This document shows, piece after piece, positions 36,755-50,520 of a stretch of 64,000 nucleotides of DNA. The translations under genes were made by a program, and so were the position numbers. The notes beneath the pieces are model-generated. The model made no database searches. It was not told where the DNA came from and was given only the letters and a program-made list of their open reading frames with translations. Position 1 is the first letter of the stretch. The number at the start of each line of letters is the position of its first letter. This stretch comes from Mycocentrospora acerina (taxonomy: Eukaryota; Ascomycota; Dothideomycetes; Pleosporales): assembly GCA_022701365.1 (NCBI GenBank), contig JAKUHH010000040.1, forward strand, positions 1,054,001 through 1,118,000. Reading direction: 5' to 3'.

Positions 36755-39678
36755 CTAGGTTGTTATAGTAATCTCTAATAACTTGTTCTTGTAATTCCTC
36801 TAGTACATTTAGTGGAATGTTTTCTTTATTTATAACTTGTAATATGTTGTTTAGCTGCTAGGATAGCCTAATTAATCTATCTCTGTTAACTTGCAGTATT
36901 ACTAACTAAATAATTTCTTTTTCTCCTGCAATATTAGTTCTCCTAATTAAAGTATTAGCTTGTCTGTTATCTTTTCCTAGTGTGTATAGGACTTTAAACT
37001 TATACTATCTTAGTATTTTAGACTATTTAACCTGTTATTAGTTAAGTACTTTAGTAGTTGTAAAGTAGAGTAAGTTCTTATAGTTAGTATAGATTATAAG
37101 GTCTAAACAGCTTTCTGCGTAAATTCTCTAATGTTGTAATGCAGAAATAATTGCTATAAGTTCTTTTATTATGCACATTGTATCTTTCTTCTAGTCTACT
37201 AAACTTGCAAGAATAGTATGCAATAGGATACTACTTACTATTGCGTTCTTAATAAGCGCATGCTCCTAGTGCTAAATCTAATGCATTAGTTTTAATTTGT
37301 AAGGGTTCTCTGCTGTAAAATGCTACTATAGTTAGTAGCTTAATATATACTTGCTTAAGTAATTAAAAGGCAGTTTTCTATTTATCTTTTTACTAGAATA
37401 TTGTTTCTTTCTGCGTAAGCTTAGTATGTAGTATTATATAGTATAAATAGTCCTTTATAAATCTTTAGTTAAAGTTGCAGAATCCTAAAAATACCTAGAC
37501 TTCTTTTACTATTTTTAGTTGTAGCTATTCTTTTACAGTTCTAGTTTTTTCCTTGCTTATCTGTACTCCTTCTATTCTTACTATAAAGCCTAGGAATTCT
37601 ACTTTTGTCTTATAAAACTTGCATTTCTTTAGTTTAAGCTGTAGTTTAGCTTTCTCTAATGCTATAAGTACCTTCTTAACATGCTTAATATGTTCCTCTG
37701 TGTTATCTAAATAAATAAGGATATTATCTAGGTAAGTAATAGCAAATATATCTAAGTACTCTTGTAGTATGTTATTTATTAGTGCTTAGCATGTTGCTAG
37801 TGCATTAGTAAGACTAAAGGGCATAACAGTGTATTTGTAGTGTCTGTAGCGCGTTTAAAAAGCAGTCTTCTATTCTTTACCTTTTTTTATTTATATTAGG
37901 TTGTACGCGCCTCTTAAGTCTAAGGCTGTAAAGATCTTTACTTAGGAAAGTCTATCTTGTAATTCTAATATATTTAGTAGTAGATATCTGTTCTTAATTA
38001 TAATATTATTTAACTTCTAGTAGTTAATATATAGTTAAAAGGTTTTGTCCTTCTTAGGTATAAAGAGGATAAGGTAACCTGCTAGTAATTCTAATTCTTT
38101 AATAAATCTTTTCTTAAGATTCTTAGCTATATACTTGCAAAGTACCTTAAGCGCTTTCTCTAATAATCTGTATATTAGCTTAAAAGTTAGTTACTTTCCT
38201 TCCTGCAGGATAATTTTGTAATCCTAAGGCTAATGCTTAGCTAGCGCAGCTGCACTTAACTCTTCTTAAAAGAGGCAGTCCTACACTTAATACTCTTTAA
38301 AGATAATAGGAGTTATATATTTTCTTACCTCTTTATAAGTTTCTCTTTAAACTCTTGCTTTATAACCTATAGAGCTATTAGTATCTATAGAGTTAACTCT
38401 TACTATCTTAAAGATATCTTTAGTTAAAGCAATATTATTAATTGTCTTTTTATCTACCTTTATTTAATAACAAAGCGCTAGCTTTAATGTAGTTGTATAG
38501 GTACATTGCTTAAAAGTAAGACTCTTACTTGCCTATAATATTATTAGGTTATGCTTTTGTAACTAAGAAAGTCCTAAAATAATATTATAAGTAGCTATCC
38601 TAAAGATATTAAAGGTAATCTATTCCTAGTGTAACTAGATCTAAAGAGTAACATTATGCGTTTTATGTGTAATCTCTAACTCTTCTAGCATTAGTTGCCT
38701 GTTTGCAACTACTATAAGGTATAGTTATTTTTTCTTAACAGGTAGTAGTCTAGCTAGCTATACTACTCTTAATAATATAAAGTTTGTTTGTGCCCCTAAA
38801 TTAAGTAGTGCCTTTATCTAGTGTCTGTTAAGTCTTACTAATAGCTTAACTAATGTCTTAGAATTTATTGCATTAAGTTGTCTAGCATTATTCTAGGTGC
38901 GTAGCGCTAACCTAAAAAAGGCTAATCTTAAAATCTTTTAATGCACTTTACTTCTGCATGCTTAACACATTTAGGGTTTATATAGGTAATCTATTAGTAT
39001 TAGTTACAGGTTCTATTAACTGTAAGTTTTATCTAGAAGATCTCTACTAGATTATTAGTTCTAGGAAAATGCATTTTATTATACTTATCTTAAAGGTAGT
39101 TCTTACATTTGTTATACTTACAGTTATACTATTAGTATTTGCATTTATATCTGCGTGCTAGAAACTATCCTAACTCTACCTTTTTGCTATAGTAGTCTGC
39201 ACAGTAATTATAGGAGCATGCTGTCTATAACATAGCTGCGTAATTCTTATTTCTGTAATCTAGGTAGTATTAAGGTCTGTCTAAGTTAGAGGTGTTAGCG
39301 TTATTCCTGCTGTTGTTTTTGTCCTAACTGCTTAGTAGCGTATATTCTTATGTTCCTTTAGTAAATGCCTAGGTGTCTTTAGATAGGCTTAGTGTTGCTA
39401 ATTATGCTAGCGTCTATAAGGCTAATTAGGATTCTAGGGTGTTAATAACTACTTAGTTATTGTCTAAATCTTTGTAGAAGGCATCTTTTATGTCTAGAGG
39501 TGCAAATGTAATTGCATTTACCTGTCTAGTAACTATATTCTTAGATCTACAGTTTCTAGATATGTAGCCTAGCTTGCTACAGCTATAATAAGTTTGCGTA
39601 GACTTGTTATAGTTATTATTGCTGTTCTTAGTATCCTTTTGCAGATTTCCTTTGTACTCTTAGCATTTGTTAATGTTA

Positions 39679-41033
39679 CAGTCGCACGTCAAAAGTCTTG
39701 TCGCGGCTCCGCTTGGACCACCCCACCAACATTGACTCAGTGAATCTAAACCACCACAACGCAACCATTTCTAAATCAAATTGAGTGATAAGGACATAAA
39801 ATTACTTAAAATACACCTAATATTTAGTCTAGTAACCCTTAGTAATCTCTACTGCTTCTAATTGCTTTAGCATTAAGTGAATCAGCTTCCTGATTAATGT
39901 ATTAGGTATAGCTAACTACGCCTCCTTTAAGCCCTTACAAAATTAATCCTACTCCTCCTAAGTATTACCTAACTAATTAAACTTAGGATAGAGCTTATAG
40001 AGCGTCCTTTTAAGAGCCTACTACATGTGCTTAATAGGGTTAAGATTAGGAGAATAAGGAGGGTGTTTAATTGTCTAAATCCTATAATGTTCTAACTACT
40101 CCTTTATAACTTTTGCTGTGTAAACCTTTGCATTGTCCTGCATAAACCTCTTACTAGGCTTATACTAATAAATAAGTCCCTCCTTAAGAGCCTAACAGTA
40201 GCTATGCGCTGTGTAACTATTGCGTAGTAAGGTGCTATTACAGGTTATTAATACTAGAGGACTCCTGCTAACATGACCCCCTAGAGTTACCTAAATTGCC
40301 CCCTAAACTATCTAAGCTCGCCTACGTAAGGTAGTCCTTTTATTAACTATCTTATGCTTAAATTTCTTATTAGGGTAGCAAAAAAACTACTTAGCAGAGT
40401 GTCCTAAGCCTTAAACAACACTGCACTTGTTACTAAACTTAATAGTCACTCTTTTATAGTTAAAACCCTTCTATTAATTACAGTATTTTTAGCAAAGTTA
40501 AGCTACATTTAGGTTAATTTTAGGGCGCTATTTTGCTCTATAGTTCTGTAATCCCTCTACTGTAAGTGCTTAGTACACAGTGCTCTTTAAAACATAGGTA
40601 GTAGTCTAGCTAGGTAGACAGAACCTAGCCTGTTTTAGGAGCTCTGCGTATTTAATTTTAAGGTACTTTCTTGCTATCCTAAATAATAGACGCCTCTTAC
40701 AACGCAATAGAGTAGCTAGGCAGCCAGACTAAGCCTTAGTAGTTAAAGATCTGTCTGTATTCCATCTCTTAATTATGCGCTGCACAGTGCGCTGCAACGC
40801 GTTAAACTAAGCTGTAACTTCGCGCGTCCCTGCACTAGCCTTAATAGCTGCAATTATCCTATTGCGCTAGCAATCTGACAACTCATAATTTAGCAAACAA
40901 TTAGCAGAAATATTAGAACTATAAGCTCTTATATTAGTGGTGTAGAGGTGGTTAAATTCAGAGTGTGTGATTTGGAGTTCGCGAGGGCATAAGGCCCAAG
41001 CGTTGCCGCGACAAGACTTTTGACCTAGTACTG
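39679..41033 (-). mobile_element. Tc1/mariner-like element, copy 2 (complete ends)
   Basis: 1,355 bp between TA at 39,677-39,678 and TA at 41,034-41,035. The empty site is seen in element C near 30,700. Terminal repeats share TCAAAAGTCTTGTCGCGGC. On the minus strand the transposase relic has FMQDNAK near 40,135 and a block fitting the Tc1 S-P-D-L-N-P-I-E signature (PNLNPIKHM near 40,040). Trp codons read TAG. The terminal ~100 bp on each side are clean while the middle is heavily mutated. Confidence 0.9.
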
Positions 41034-41834
41034 TATTAAGGTGCATAGATTTAGGTCCTTAGGAGCTATAGATTCTGTTGCTCCTTCCCTAATATCTAGA
41101 TTGTTGTCTATAGTTAAATTATTAAGTTGTGTTAGCAGTATATAGTAGTTATTATCTATAATTATTATTAGTAGATCTATATCTAGGTTAAAGTTAACTG
41201 TCTTGTTATAGTTCTATAGATAGCTTGTAAAGAGCGTTGTTAATGCTAATTGCTACTTTAACTAGTTTGCTAAGGCTATTAAGTGTAGAACTACTTCTTA
41301 TAAGTTCTTCTTTAACTTTAGGCTTAAGTCCTTAGCAGAACATAGTTATAAGTGCTTTATTATCCTAGTCTGTAAGTAATGTATACTGCTAAAAAGTTGT
41401 AGCATATTTAGCAGCAGAGTAAGTTTGCCTAAGCGTTTAGATAGATCTACTAGCAGTAGTTGCTTTGTTAATAAGTCTAAACACCTTGTAAGCGTATTCC
41501 TTAAATTTGCTAAAGTCTCTTATCTAAAGCTCTACTTTGTTAGATACATTACTGTTTATATATTTAATTATAAAGGGTTTAATCTATTAAAGGGCTTGTC
41601 CTCTTATATAAGTTAAAGCTAGTAAGATATGTTTATCTTCTAGGATACATTCTCCTTAGAAGTTAAAGAAGAGGTCTAACTAGAGAAGCTATTTGTCTAG
41701 TTTCTTCCTGTCTCTATAATAGAAGTTAAAGTTAGCAACTTTATAGCTTCTGTAGTAGCTAACAGAGGGTTCTTAAGTACTGCTAAGGGTAGTACTGTTT
41801 CCTAAATTATTACTTATCTTAAGGGTGTTTAAAA

Positions 41835-42322
41835 TGTTAAGATCCTGTTCTATACTTAATCTTAGTAGTTAAAGACCTTCTAATACTAGTACTAATATAG
41901 AATAGGTTTAAGGTTAGTTCTTAGGGATAGAGTAAGTTTAGGGAAACAAGGTTAGTTTAATGCACGTATTAATGATACACTGTAATTAAGAGTAAGAAGC
42001 AATAAGTAGATTAATTAATAAGATTAAACACATTACTATAAGGGTAGTGTTCTTCTTATTTATATACATAATAAGGGAATCCTATAAGTCCCCTGCAAAT
42101 TATAGTTATTAGTTAAGACAGCTTATAATACATAAAGTTAAGCTCCTAGCTTACAATGTTAGAAGTCAAGCTTACTTATTATGTGTCCTAGCTCACTCCG
42201 CTAAGAGTCAAGCTAGTCACGTGACTGCTCCTTACTAAAGGGCTTAGCCTATACAATCCTTTAGTTAAGGACTTTGTACCTTTCTGGTTCTAGCCCAGAG
42301 GTCGTAGAATCCGATCGTAACA
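41835..42322 (-). repeat. 5' LTR of element D (LTR2)
   Basis: 488 bp; ends CCGATCGTAACA at 42,322. Its outer ~150 bp (42,165-42,322) retain many unmutated contexts, unlike its inner part. Confidence 0.92.
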
Positions 42323-43247
42323 AATAGCTGCAATAAGAATAAAATAAAAACTGTCTACTGCTTCTAGTTAAAAGATAGATAGATAAATAGAAAGATTAAA
42401 TTAAACTATAGAAACCTACCTATAGATGTACAGTAAATAATACTAAAATAATTAGGTATTACTATAACTAATAGCATAGATAGCCTATAATAATAAGTTA
42501 TTAGAAGCTGTAGGTAAAATACTATACTATAAAAACTATAAATAATATCTAAACCTATTTACAGAAATATTTCTTAGTTTATAAATTAACTTAGCAGTAA
42601 TTATAGCAGAAGAACTAAAGAAGGTATATTAAAATCTAAAGAAAAACATTAAAATAGCAAAGTAAAAAGCTATTACTTATATAAACAGAAAAAGAAAATC
42701 AGCACCTTAGCTTAAGAAGGAAGATAAAGTATATCTTCTTTTAAAAACCTTAAAATAAGAAGACTAAGCGAGAAATTAGACTATATTAAAGTTAGACTAT
42801 TTTTTATTATTATACTTAAGGGACTAGTTAACTACAAACTTAAACTCCTTAAAGATGCTAAAATTTATCTAGTATTCTATATCTTTCTATTAGAACTTAA
42901 TAACGTAGAAATGCTAATCTAATAAACATTCTACTTAATGCCTAACATTAGCAACAGCTATAAAGTTAAGAGAATTCTTAACTATTAAAGAACTAAATAA
43001 AGAATTATATACCTAGTTTAATAGAAAGGATACTTACTAAGTAAATATAATTTATAACTAGATACTTACTTTATAAACTGCTAGATACTCCTTACTTAGT
43101 ACTAACAGGAGCTGCAGCATTTAAGAGATTTAGAGTTATCTATATTATAAGAGAATACCTAACTAAGGCATTAGCAGCAGGACAATTAATATTGCCTGCT
43201 ACCTTAGCCTCTATCTCTTCTAACTCTCCTAACTCTAATGCTAAACA
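42323..43247 (+). pseudogene. gag-pol relic of element C (part 2)
   Basis: Resumes the integrase exactly where part 1 stopped at 34,071, starting with the AATAG duplication. It covers the integrase C-terminal part (near 42,600-42,900) and reaches the region that in D carries the antisense frame (43,090-43,247). It ends abruptly at the 5' LTR of element B. Confidence 0.8.
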
Positions 43248-43537
43248 TGTAACGTTCACAACGTCACATCATATTATTACCCCTAAGTCAACCGACACCT
43301 ATCTGATAGCTACCTAATTCGTACTTGCCTTAGATAATAACCCTAGGAAGGGATATATATAAGAGGGGCAGTCTGTGTAGCTTTATAGAGTAGTTTTTCT
43401 ATATCCTTTTATACAAGACCTATAGGTATAGAGAATAGTATCTTTAGTTTACCCTCTAGTCCTAGCACTCCTATATGCCTAGTAGTAGACACTTTAGACC
43501 TTATTTAGATTACTCTCTTACAACCTGCGTTATTATA
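43248..43537 (+). repeat. 5' LTR of element B (LTR1)
   Basis: Begins TGTAACGTTCACAACG; the end reads GCGTTATTATA, which fits GCGTCGTTACA after mutation. Cleaner at its outer end. Confidence 0.9.
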
Positions 43538-43849
43538 TTATGTAGAAAAACTTATCTTAGCTAGTAATAGCCTTTAAATAATATTACTACTTATTTTATT
43601 AATATTACATCTAAGCCCTATCTAATTTAGAACTAATTTAGACTATACTATTATATCTAGCAATTTGTTACAGCTAAGATCTCTATAATCTCCTAATAAC
43701 TAAAGCTTTTAGTTTTAGAATTTCCTAGACTACTACATTAAAATTACTTTAGAATAGCTATATAAGATTATACTAAGGTAGAAACTTAGAGACTATTAAG
43801 AACCTAGCAGAATTAGACCTAACTTTAATATCTGCTACTATAACTCTAT

Positions 43850-46800
43850 GTTTAAAGGAACTAACTTAAAGATTAGTATATACTTAAAGCTTAACCTTAA
43901 AAGTAATAGTAGAGGTGTCTAATTATACTCTATCCCCTAATTTAGTAAGAACTAGTGCAGAACCTATACTAGATTTAGACTAAAAAAAAGAGGACTTAGC
44001 TTAACTAGTAGACTAGCTTTATACAGAAATCTAGGAACTACAGCAAGCTATAATTGCCCTAGATTATCCCTTACCTAGCACTAAATTACTACTAACTCTC
44101 TTAGAATAACCTTAACCCCTAAAGTTCTAGTCTAAGATTTTAATTAATAATACTATATATATAAAACTATCTAAAAGGACACTATCTATTAATATCCTTA
44201 ATAATAGTTGCAACCTAATGTTTTGCTAAAAGTAAGCCTTAATCTAGGACTAATTAGAGATTAATGCAGACTACTATTAGAGTAAGCGTGCCTGCATAGC
44301 AGTAGTCTAGAGACATACTTCTAGCCTAGCTAAGGAGTACCTAAAGCCCTAATACCTATCTAATACTCTATCTAGCTATTTTAAAATTATAGAAGATATA
44401 ATTAACCTACTTAAGTCCTATTTTATTATAAAAAATAAGAGAGTTAAGAGCTAAGCTGCTTTTAATAAACTTTATATAGATAAGACAGAAACCTTCTCTA
44501 CCTTTAAAGCACAGTTCTTTAGCACTGCTATTAGAGGATAAGTACCTAGATTAGAATAGTTTTACTACTTATAGACACAGATTATACTAACCTTGCAGAT
44601 GCTTAGCCTTAGGTTTAAGCAATAATAAAATAACTCTTTTAAGCTTATAGTTAAACACCTAACAGCATTTAATATAGAATAAAGGAACTATCTCTTAGTC
44701 CTAACTACAAAGAGCATAATCTATATAATATATAAACTAAGTTAATTTTATTTAAGTCTAATTTAGAGGTCTCTACTAGGATTAAACTATAACTTATACT
44801 TATAAGCAGAACCTTGTATCTAAACTTAACCCTAACATTTACTTGCCTCTTAGCTTATATCTAAAACTCTAGGCTTTATAAAGGACCTAACTCTAGGCAA
44901 CTACTATAACTATAGTAAGCTAAGACACTTTTTAAGTAAATACCTCTTACTTTAAGTATAGAAGATTAAGTTTAAAGAACTAATTAAAGATGTAGAGGAC
45001 TTAAGAGAAGATAAAGATAAGAATTAGATAAGAAACAGAGACACCTAAGAGGACCTTCCTTCTTAGGCTTAAACTATTATAACTTTTCTAATCTTAGTCT
45101 CTTAAACCTGTTTAGAGGACTACATTTCCTTTCTCTTTCTATTCTTTGCGCTAAGAGCCTTAAGGTCTAATTACACTCCTTAATTAACACTAGCGCTTAA
45201 GGTAATCTTTTTTTAAATTTAAAAATTACTTCTTCTTTTTTATTAGCTCTTTAGACTCTTATCTAAAAGCTACCTTTTTAAGTTATATTTAAGAGTTTTT
45301 AAGACTAAATCTCTTCTCTAGTAAATTAGTATATCTAATTGCACCTAATTATTAATAGAAGAAAGATCTAAAACTACTTCTTTATAATAGTAGACCTTAG
45401 TTTATAAGACTACATTATTAGAATTAAATAGATAAAGCGTTTTAAGCTATAGTTAGATACAGATTACTCCTAAATTATCTAGCTAGGCTGCTATCTTGCT
45501 ATGTATAATCTTGCTCTACTACTCTTAATAACTCCTAATTAAACAGTTCCTGCTAAAACTATTACTTTAGATATTATATAATAAGACAAGCTATAGGAAC
45601 AAGAGGACTGTTAAGAGAGGTATAGTATAACTACTGCTATTTATAGAATTTAAGGGATGCTTTAACTTCTAAAGAGTTAGAAGTTCTTACCTCTTATTAT
45701 ACAAGACCTAATGCTTAAACCTATCTAACCTTTACTAGAACTTATCCTTACTAAACCTTCTTTTTATATTACTCTTATTTCTGCTAACACTTTCTACTTT
45801 AATATAAAATGCTAAAAAAAAAATTCTTTACTACTAGCCTTTACAAAATTAATTAAATTTTAGATAAGAAGAAGTTAAAAGACAACCCTAACAACGCAGC
45901 CTTAATACAGGACTAATTACTACTTTATTACTACTCTTTCTAAGATATCTTTAGCAAGACTGCTGTAGAGGCTCTTTTAGACTTTTAACTATATAACTAT
46001 AAGATTATACTAACTAAACCTCTTCTAAATAGTTACAGCCTTTTATATAAATAGAATATAGAAGAGCTAGAAGCTACTAAATATTATATCTAAGAGAACT
46101 TATAAAAAGGCTAGATTAAATATAGTTAGAGCTCTTTTGCATTTCTTATCTTGTGTGTTTAGAAAGCTAATAGAGACCTCTACATTTGTGTAGACTACTG
46201 TATACTAAATAACCTTACTTACAAAGATATCTATCTAATTCTCTGTATAGACAAGCTCTTATCTTGCTTATTAAAGGCTAAGATCTTTACTAAGTTTAAT
46301 ATTTATTCTATATTTAACTGCATCTATATAAAACTAGACTCTAAAAAGTACACTACCTTCTAAACCTATTATAAGATATATAAATATAAGGTACTACTCT
46401 TTAGCCTCTATAATAGCCTTGCAACCTACTAATAGTACATAAATAACATATTTATTAACTTTCTAGATAACTTCTGTATTACCTACTTAGACAATATTTT
46501 AATCTATTTAGAAGACCTTATTACTTATAAACAGCATATAAAGCAGGTACTAGAAAGACTGCGTGCTGCTAGTCTTTAAGTAGATATTAAGAAAAGCAAG
46601 TTCTACATTACCTGTATAAAGTACCTTAGATATGTATTAACTAATAAAGGTATTAAGGTAGACCTAGAAAAGGTAGAAGCTTTAAAGAACTAAGAATAAC
46701 TTACTACTATTATAAGTGTAAAGTCCTTCTTAGGCTTTACAGGTTTTTACTGTTAATTTATTACTAGTTTTTCTTAAGTTATAAAACTTCTTATTATATT

Positions 46801-48900
46801 GCAGAGCCTTATAATACTATTTATATAGACCCTAGAGTATAAAGAAGCCTTCTATCTCCTTAAGACTAACCTCTTAGCTATACCTACTTTATGCTATTTT
46901 AAGCCTAATTATAACACCTAAATTAAGACTAATGCATTAGATAGCATAGTTGCTAAGGTTTTGTTATAAAAACACCCTAATAAGAAATAGTACCTTATAG
47001 CCTTTTAAAGCAAAGTCTTATCTAGAGCTAAGCTTAATTAGGAAATATATAATAAGTAACTTTTTGCTATTCTTTAAGCTTTCTTAAAATAAAGAGCTAA
47101 ACTAACCTTTATTTAGACTTAAGTCCTAGTCCTTTTAGACAACTGCGCCTTAGAATATTTTATAACTACTAAGGTACTTAATGCTAGATAAGCACAATAG
47201 TCTAAAGCCTTAGCCTTTTTTAACTTCTAAATTAAGTACACCCTAAGCAAGAATAATAAGAGGGCTAATATCCTTAGCTAACAAGAACAAGACCTAAGCT
47301 AGTTAAAGCTAGCCTAAGAAGATAATTAATTAAAAGTCTTACTTAGACTCTATTATCTTTATAGCTATATTAATACTAATCTAGACTAGACCTACCTCTA
47401 AACTTAAATTTAACAGATAATGTCTATTAACACCTTACGCCCTAATACAACTTCTATAGTTTTTAACTCTTTAGAACTAATAATTATAGTTCTCTACAAA
47501 AACTAGTTAGACTTTAAAGAATAATAAGCAAAACAACTAGACAACTATTAGATTAGTAACAGACTCTTACTCTACTAGGATTAACTCTGCTTATCTAGAA
47601 ATTCTCTTCTATATACCTAGCTTATTTACAAAGTATATAATTAAATCTCTATAGCACACTCTAGCTCTAAGAAAACCTATTAGTTACTAGCCTAATATTA
47701 CTATTAGAAAGGTATAGAAGCTAGCTGTTAATAGTATATGCAAAACTGCATCTCTTGTTATAGAGGACATCTAAGACAGTCCTATCTCTCTAGATACCTC
47801 TACCTGTTGCCTTTCCTTAAAAGACTAATATAGCACCTATACATGAATTTTAAAGATTTTTTAAAGGATTAGGCTAGGTATAACTAGATTATAATAATTA
47901 TTAACTAACTGTCTAAATAAGCTATTACTATCCTATATTATAAGATAATTAATACCTAAGGCATAGTAAACCTGTTTATCTAATAGGTGTACTATTTTAG
48001 ACATACTCTAGATATAATTATATTAGACTGTAGTCTCTAATCTATTTCTAGCTTTTAGTTAGAGTTCTATTAAATTATAAGTATAAAAGTTAAGCTCTCT
48101 ACTACCTATTATAAAGAGACAGACAGCTAAACAGAGATTATAAATAAGTACATTAATTAGAGATTACAGCCTTTTGTATCTTTTTACTTAGACATTTAAA
48201 GTAGCCTCCTACTTTTAATTAACTATGCCTAGATAACTCTCCCCTACAGCGCTATTAAAATAGCCCTGTATTAGCTCCTCTTTAGTAGTAAACTTAGACA
48301 GATTTAGAACTAAGAGAGCTCTATATCCTCTGCTAAATAATTTAATAAAATCAACTACAGCAACACCTTTATATTAACAACCTATATGTATAACACCTAG
48401 TAATAAGCTAATGATAACATAGAAAATGCCTAGGCCTAAATGCAAGCTGTAGTTAATAGGCACTAATAACTAGTAGATTAGCAAGTTAGAGATATAGTGT
48501 ACTTATCTACTAAAAACTTAACTAACTTAAGACCTAGCTAAAAGCTACCTATGTAATAGGAAAGGCCTTTTAAGATACTTAAATAGGTTAAGTACTCTTA
48601 TTAGTTATAGTTACTCTTAGGCTTACTTATACATAATATCTTTATACTAAACATCTTGTATAAAGACCTTTAAGACCTTTTACTAAAATAAGAAGTACTA
48701 AAGCCTGCTAGAAACCTAATTTATAGTATTAATAAATAAAAAGTAGAAGAGATACTTACTAGCAAAGTCTACTAATCTAATCTAAAATATTAAGTTAGCT
48801 AGGTTAGATATAACCTAGACTTTATTTAGTATAAAGCCTTAAATTTTATAAGATCCCTCTATAAATTAAAGGCTTTTTTTAAGAAGTATCTAAATAAAGC
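43850..48900 (+). pseudogene. gag-pol relic of element B
   Basis: Plus-strand counterpart of the A relic. The CCHC knuckle is at about 44,895-44,945 (here NYYNYSK, Cys also hit). The reverse transcriptase has ITYLDNILIYLE at about 46,478-46,515. The RNase H block TNALDS lies near 46,925. The integrase zinc part CQQYMQNCISCYRG lies at about 47,725-47,770, and its core is near 47,845-48,130 with LSTTYYKETD matching the L-S-x-x-x-H-P-x-T-D motif. The chromodomain starts VEEILTSKVY at about 48,745. All catalytic regions carry Asp-to-Asn or stops. Confidence 0.87.
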
Positions 48901-49073
48901 TAGCCTACTATATAGACTTAATAGCTAGATATAAGATTAAGAAAAAAGAGTAAAGGATATATTATACTTAGAGGACAATTATGTTAGGTATTATAATTCC
49001 TATTTATAAATATATTTAGTACATGTAAGCTAACAGACCTAACTTAGACATAGTTTAGGCGCTACCTATTACT

Positions 49074-49964
49074 ATGTCCTTGCTAAACTCTGTTAGCTTA
49101 CTCTTGCCTAAAGACCTTACTATATTATTACTACTACTGCCTCTACTAACCTTCCCCCTAACAGCTACCTTACCTCTACTACTTCTACCCCCCTTTACTA
49201 ATGCTGCTGCTATCTCTGCTATCCTTGCTGCTATCTCCTCTATCCTCTCCTCTATCCCCTCTATTACAGCCTTTATGCCTACTACTACTCTCTAAATCTC
49301 CCTTAACTCTGCCTGCAAAGACTAAACCTTCTTTCCTATTAACTAATAATACGCAAGTATAACCTCTGCTATAGTTATGCTAGTAACCTAAGAGTTAGCT
49401 TCCTGCATATATATTACTAGCTAATAGGCTGCCTTAGCAGCAAGCTCTCTAACTACATCTATCTCTTCTTTATTATTAATACTGCTATAGACAGAGTTAC
49501 TCTATAAGTTTAAGGCCTGCTAGAAAGATTTAAACTTAAGTCTAATATATAACAGCACCTATTAAAAAGTTAGCACTAAAGACTATAAGATAGGATACAG
49601 ATACTTACTAGATTACACTTCTTATTCTGCTTTATAAAATTGCAGCATTTCTTTAACTCTGCTAAATAAAACTTAAACTTAATAAATTGCCTGCAGGCAA
49701 CAGCCTATATGCACTGCATGCAGATAACCTAGAAGGCTACTAGGAGGGCACTAGGGGGGACAGGGATTAGCATAGAGGGCAGGGGCAGGTGCTAGTGCAG
49801 GGGGCGGGGGCAGGTGCGGGTGCAGGTGCAGGTGCTGGTGCTAGTGCTGCTAGTATTATTGTTGCTGTTGCTGCTGCTGCTGCTGTAGCTGCAGTTGTAG
49901 TTATAGTTGTAGTTGTAGTTTTACTAATACTTATTAGCAAAACACTACTAAAAAGGCTTAACAA
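49074..49964 (-). pseudogene. Antisense-frame region of element B
   Basis: Counterpart of 15,654-16,763 in A. The minus strand keeps 65 open codons from 49,964, starting MLSLFSSVLLISISKTTTTT, followed by Ala/Pro-rich repeats, as in A. Near 49,090-49,270 the reverse complement corresponds to the charged tail of A. On the plus strand the same repeats read as a Val/Ala-rich hydrophobic frame (49,789-50,142). That frame is the mirror of a Thr/Ala microsatellite, so I do not call it a gene. Confidence 0.45.
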
Positions 49965-50137
49965 AGGATATGTACAAAAAATATTAAGCCTAACTACTAA
50001 AGAGATTAAGATATTAAGAGAGAAGCCTCTATATATAAGAACCTGTCTTAAAGTAAAAGAGATAAATATTAAGGCAACAACAAAGATAATTTTTCTTAAA
50101 GTAAAAGTTAAAATATTGTTAAAGATTACCTTACATT

Positions 50138-50520
50138 TGTAAGGGGCTAGGCCCTAAGGGCTGTAGCTAGGTATAAACTTAAATAAATTAATAGCTATAA
50201 TAACTTGCTTGTACCTATCTATTTATACCTGTTTAGGTGTTCTATGTTTTGTTAGATTATATCTGTATATTGTCTATAAGGTATCTAGAGCTGCTAGGTG
50301 TGCTAGGGTAGTCTTAGGGGAGGTTTAGGTTCCTTGTTAGTATATGCAGGGTATCTAGATAGTTTCTGTGCCTTGTCTGCAAGGTATCTAGTATTGCTAG
50401 TTGTGCTTTAGGACAGGTTCTGGCTTAGTAAGTCTAGGTGTCTTAGCAACTAGGTGTTTATCGGCTGTTTGTCGGATCAAGGTTTATGCTAAGACTCTTA
50501 ACTGGGCGTAGCCCATTACA
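50138..50520 (+). repeat. Solo LTR3 nested in element B
   Basis: Begins TGTAAGGGGCTAGG and ends GTAGCCCATTACA, flanked by ACATT (50,133-50,137 and 50,521-50,525). Element A lacks it. More mutated than the copy at 36,362, but its right 80 bp are clean. Confidence 0.93.

Larger units (their letters stand above)
35200..41800 (-). pseudogene. gag-pol relic of element D
   Basis: Minus-strand order from about 41,800: gag, a zinc knuckle SCSKLGYISRNCRS near 39,545-39,600 (His reads Tyr), protease, then reverse transcriptase with ITYLDNILIYLD at 37,695-37,740. RNase H follows near 37,200-37,320, and integrase runs to about 35,600. Catalytic Asp-to-Asn in the polymerase box and many stops show it is dead. 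Two inserts interrupt it: the Tc1 element in the gag region and LTR3 in the integrase. Confidence 0.85.
34072..42322 (-). mobile_element. Gypsy element D, family 2 (nested in C)
   Basis: 8,251 bp including two later inserts, with 488-bp LTRs at both ends and target duplication AATAG (34,067-34,071 and 42,323-42,327). Genes run on the minus strand. Joining the C halves across D restores continuous homology with D's own integrase, which proves the nesting. Inserts in D: solo LTR3 (36,362-36,754) and a Tc1 element (39,679-41,033). Confidence 0.93.
29416..43247 (+). mobile_element. Gypsy element C, family 2 (interrupted by D, cut off by B)
   Basis: Starts with a full 488-bp LTR2 (29,416-29,903), then plus-strand gag-pol relics to 34,071. 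Element D is inserted inside the integrase region (34,072-42,322) with duplication AATAG, and C resumes at 42,323 and runs to 43,247. There element B begins. The last several hundred bp and the 3' LTR of C are not in the window. Confidence 0.88.

Noticed and set aside
41425..41616. 63-codon plus-strand frame in element D
   Set aside because: Antisense to gag of element D, with no conserved counterpart seen in element C.
49789..50142. 117-codon plus-strand hydrophobic frame in element B
   Set aside because: Same microsatellite as in element A, read on the other strand. The conserved KTLLKRLNK end is the mirror of the antisense ORF start.
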